64,000 nt of DNA, taken from contig CM032817.1 of assembly GCA_019155185.1 (NCBI GenBank), positions 7,212,034-7,276,033 on the forward strand. The letters run 5' to 3'. A program made the translations under genes and the position numbers. Origin of the DNA: Beaufortia kweichowensis (Eukaryota > Chordata > Actinopteri > Cypriniformes > Gastromyzontidae). The number at the start of each line of letters is the position of its first letter. The stretch's first letter is position 1. Of the stretch, positions 62,541 through 64,000 are shown piece by piece. The notes beneath the pieces are model-generated. The model did not search any database, was not told where the DNA came from, and saw only the letters and a list, made by a program, of their open reading frames with translations.

Positions 62541-64000
62541 TTACTCTGACTTTAGAGAGAGAAGTTCTTCGGTGTTTATCAACCCTCCGTTGTACAGATT
62601 AATTTTATTTCTCATCTTTTCTTTTGCTGGATTCTTGATGTCATCCTGACATGACTGATCATCACCATCATCTGTAAAAGTAAATACTTTCTGTTACTGT
62701 CCATATTTTTAATATAATTCTGAGTCACATCCTAATAAATCTGTTTTCACATCAAAAGCCATTAACCAAAGATAAATAAGAAACAGATATTGCTGGACAT
62801 AAACTCTGTTTTTATATAAAGCTGAAATATTTACTTTCAGGGGGAATTTGGTTGTTTTATTAATGAGCATCCCTGTGATTTCATCCTTTAATTCTTGCTA
62901 CTTGCCTATAGTGACACATATGACAGAGTTACTGAAGCCATTAGCGCAACAGTCCTCGCACCCCTGCGCTTCTGCCCCGGCCGAACAGCTGCACTCCACA
63001 GGCCAACTCCCATAAAAGTCCGGGAGAGAAACAAAATCTGGCTGTAAATTTTGAGTTGATGAAACGATGTTGTCACTTTTCAGGAGAGATTCCTTGGAGT
63101 AACGTTCTCCGCCACTCAGGAAAGTCACTTCGGATTGGCTGCACTCGCAGGGTCCTGCCACTCTTTTGTGTTCCTCCACAGGTCTGTACAATTCATCATC
63201 TTCTGTAGGGATGCTAACAGCCAAAGCGTGAGAGCTGTAGTGGCACCTAAGAGGCATCTTATCATCCAGAGTGCGTGGCTGGTCCTCGGGAGGTGTGGGG
63301 ATTGGAAGAACTTGGTTTAAACTGTCAAGCACCTTAAGATGAGAAACAAAAACAATCAAAAAGACAAACAAACACACAATATTTATTATACCACACTGTA
63401 CTTGTTTAATGCACAGACAAGAAACATAATGACCATGCAAAAAAAGAAAAAGTAATTTCTTAATTTCGGGCACTTATGTGTGAGAAAGTACACATTGATG
63501 AATGTAAACATATTCACTAACAGTGTCCATGCCGGGTCTGACTCGCGTTCTGCTACTTGTGCACTCCAGGCCGAGACGAAACAGACAAAGAGCCACAGAT
63601 GGAGGCCAATGTTCCACTTTGGGATCCAGGAATCGTAGGCAGGCGTCCACACAGCCCTTCTCTTCAAACTCTGATCTCACTACATCTCTCTGAAGAAAAA
63701 AACACAATGACAGTGTTGACATTAAAGAGTAAACTTCTGTTACATACCTACTTCTATTTCAAAGAATTACAGAATCACATTTACCAAAAACAGAGTCTTT
63801 GCAGATTCCTGTATCACCTTCTGTCCTGTACACGTCTCTAGTATAACCTACAAACATGTACATAAAAAATTAGGGCTGAACGTCTGTATTTAGTTTAGTT
63901 TTTGGATCAGGAAGTTAAACTCACCATGCCAAAGCTGTAAACGTCAAGTTTAACTGACAGCTTGCCATCACGAATGTACTCTTCTGGGAGATAGCCGAGG
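62541..64000 (-). CDS. irak3: Interleukin-1 receptor-associated kinase 3 (3' part)
   Basis: Five minus-strand exons in view: 63925 to beyond 64000, 63785-63847, 63522-63689, 62906-63332 and 62541-62671. The gene is cut by the window edge. IRAK3 (IRAK-M) is a pseudokinase of the Toll and IL-1 receptor pathway that damps MyD88 signalling in immune cells. The kinase C-lobe reads YLPEEYIRDGKLSVKLDVYS, then FGMVILETCTG (subdomain IX region), then CLFRLGLECTSSRTRVRPGM and DTVLDSLNQVLP. The tail contains ECSQSEVTFLS, which is a good match to the IRAK3 tail. The last intron uses a GC donor (62905-62904). The terminal exon encodes a lysine-rich tail ending INTEELLSLKSE. N-terminal death domain and N-lobe exons lie outside the window. 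Confidence 0.9.
62672..62905 (-). other. irak3: irak3 last intron with GC donor
   Basis: The donor is ATAG then GCAAGT, and the acceptor is TTTTACAG at 62672. If it is not spliced, the frame reads VTIGK and stops at 62898-62900. Confidence 0.7.

Noticed and set aside
62898..62906. irak3 ending simply at the stop 62898
   Set aside because: A well-formed GC donor and a long open terminal exon in matching phase argue for splicing; kept as an alternative form in the findings.

Overview
This is vertebrate, specifically teleost and probably cyprinid, nuclear DNA. The evidence is spliced genes with GT-AG introns, long AT-rich non-coding stretches, microsatellites, a tRNA-derived SINE, and dispersed repeats of the type common in carp and zebrafish relatives. 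I recognise five gene loci plus a small tandem family, all from protein similarity read by eye. Only spliced exons are real coding sequence here. Most ATG-started open frames in the window are chance frames.

Left third (1 to about 20.6 kb), plus strand: the 3' half of lmo3, a LIM-only transcriptional cofactor. The window opens inside an lmo3 intron. The two last coding exons (12022-12147 and 19051-19156) encode the second LIM domain and the C-terminus, followed by a 3' UTR of about 1.5 kb. The introns and the 13 kb gene desert downstream contain many stretches of mixed composition rich in homeodomain-core and AT motifs. These look like conserved regulatory DNA, but I could not test conservation.

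Middle (34 to 38.5 kb), minus strand: a tandem microsomal glutathione S-transferase 1 cluster. It has two intact three-coding-exon genes (155 and 152 aa) flanking a clearly broken third copy. Then follow about 11.8 kb of intergenic DNA with a foldback repeat, a Tc1-like MITE, two copies of a common cyprinid repeat and more enhancer-like sequence.

Right (50.3 to 64 kb), minus strand, tightly packed: dera (nine coding exons, 318 aa, both active-site lysines present), helb (thirteen coding exons, 1071 aa, Walker A and B intact) and the 3' part of irak3 (pseudokinase C-lobe and tail; the gene continues past the window edge). lmo3-mgst1-dera is the order seen on human 12p12, while helb-irak3 is the order seen on human 12q14. 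The junction between the two blocks lies in the 1 kb between dera and helb.

The points most worth checking are: a GC-AG intron near the irak3 C-terminus with a stop codon just inside it; a pair of competing splice donors in helb, one of which breaks the frame; the mgst1 pseudogene and the loss of the mammalian Cys49 regulatory site in both intact copies; and the possibility that lmo3 enhancers are spread through mgst1 and dera as a regulatory block. I did not find a wholly new gene system.
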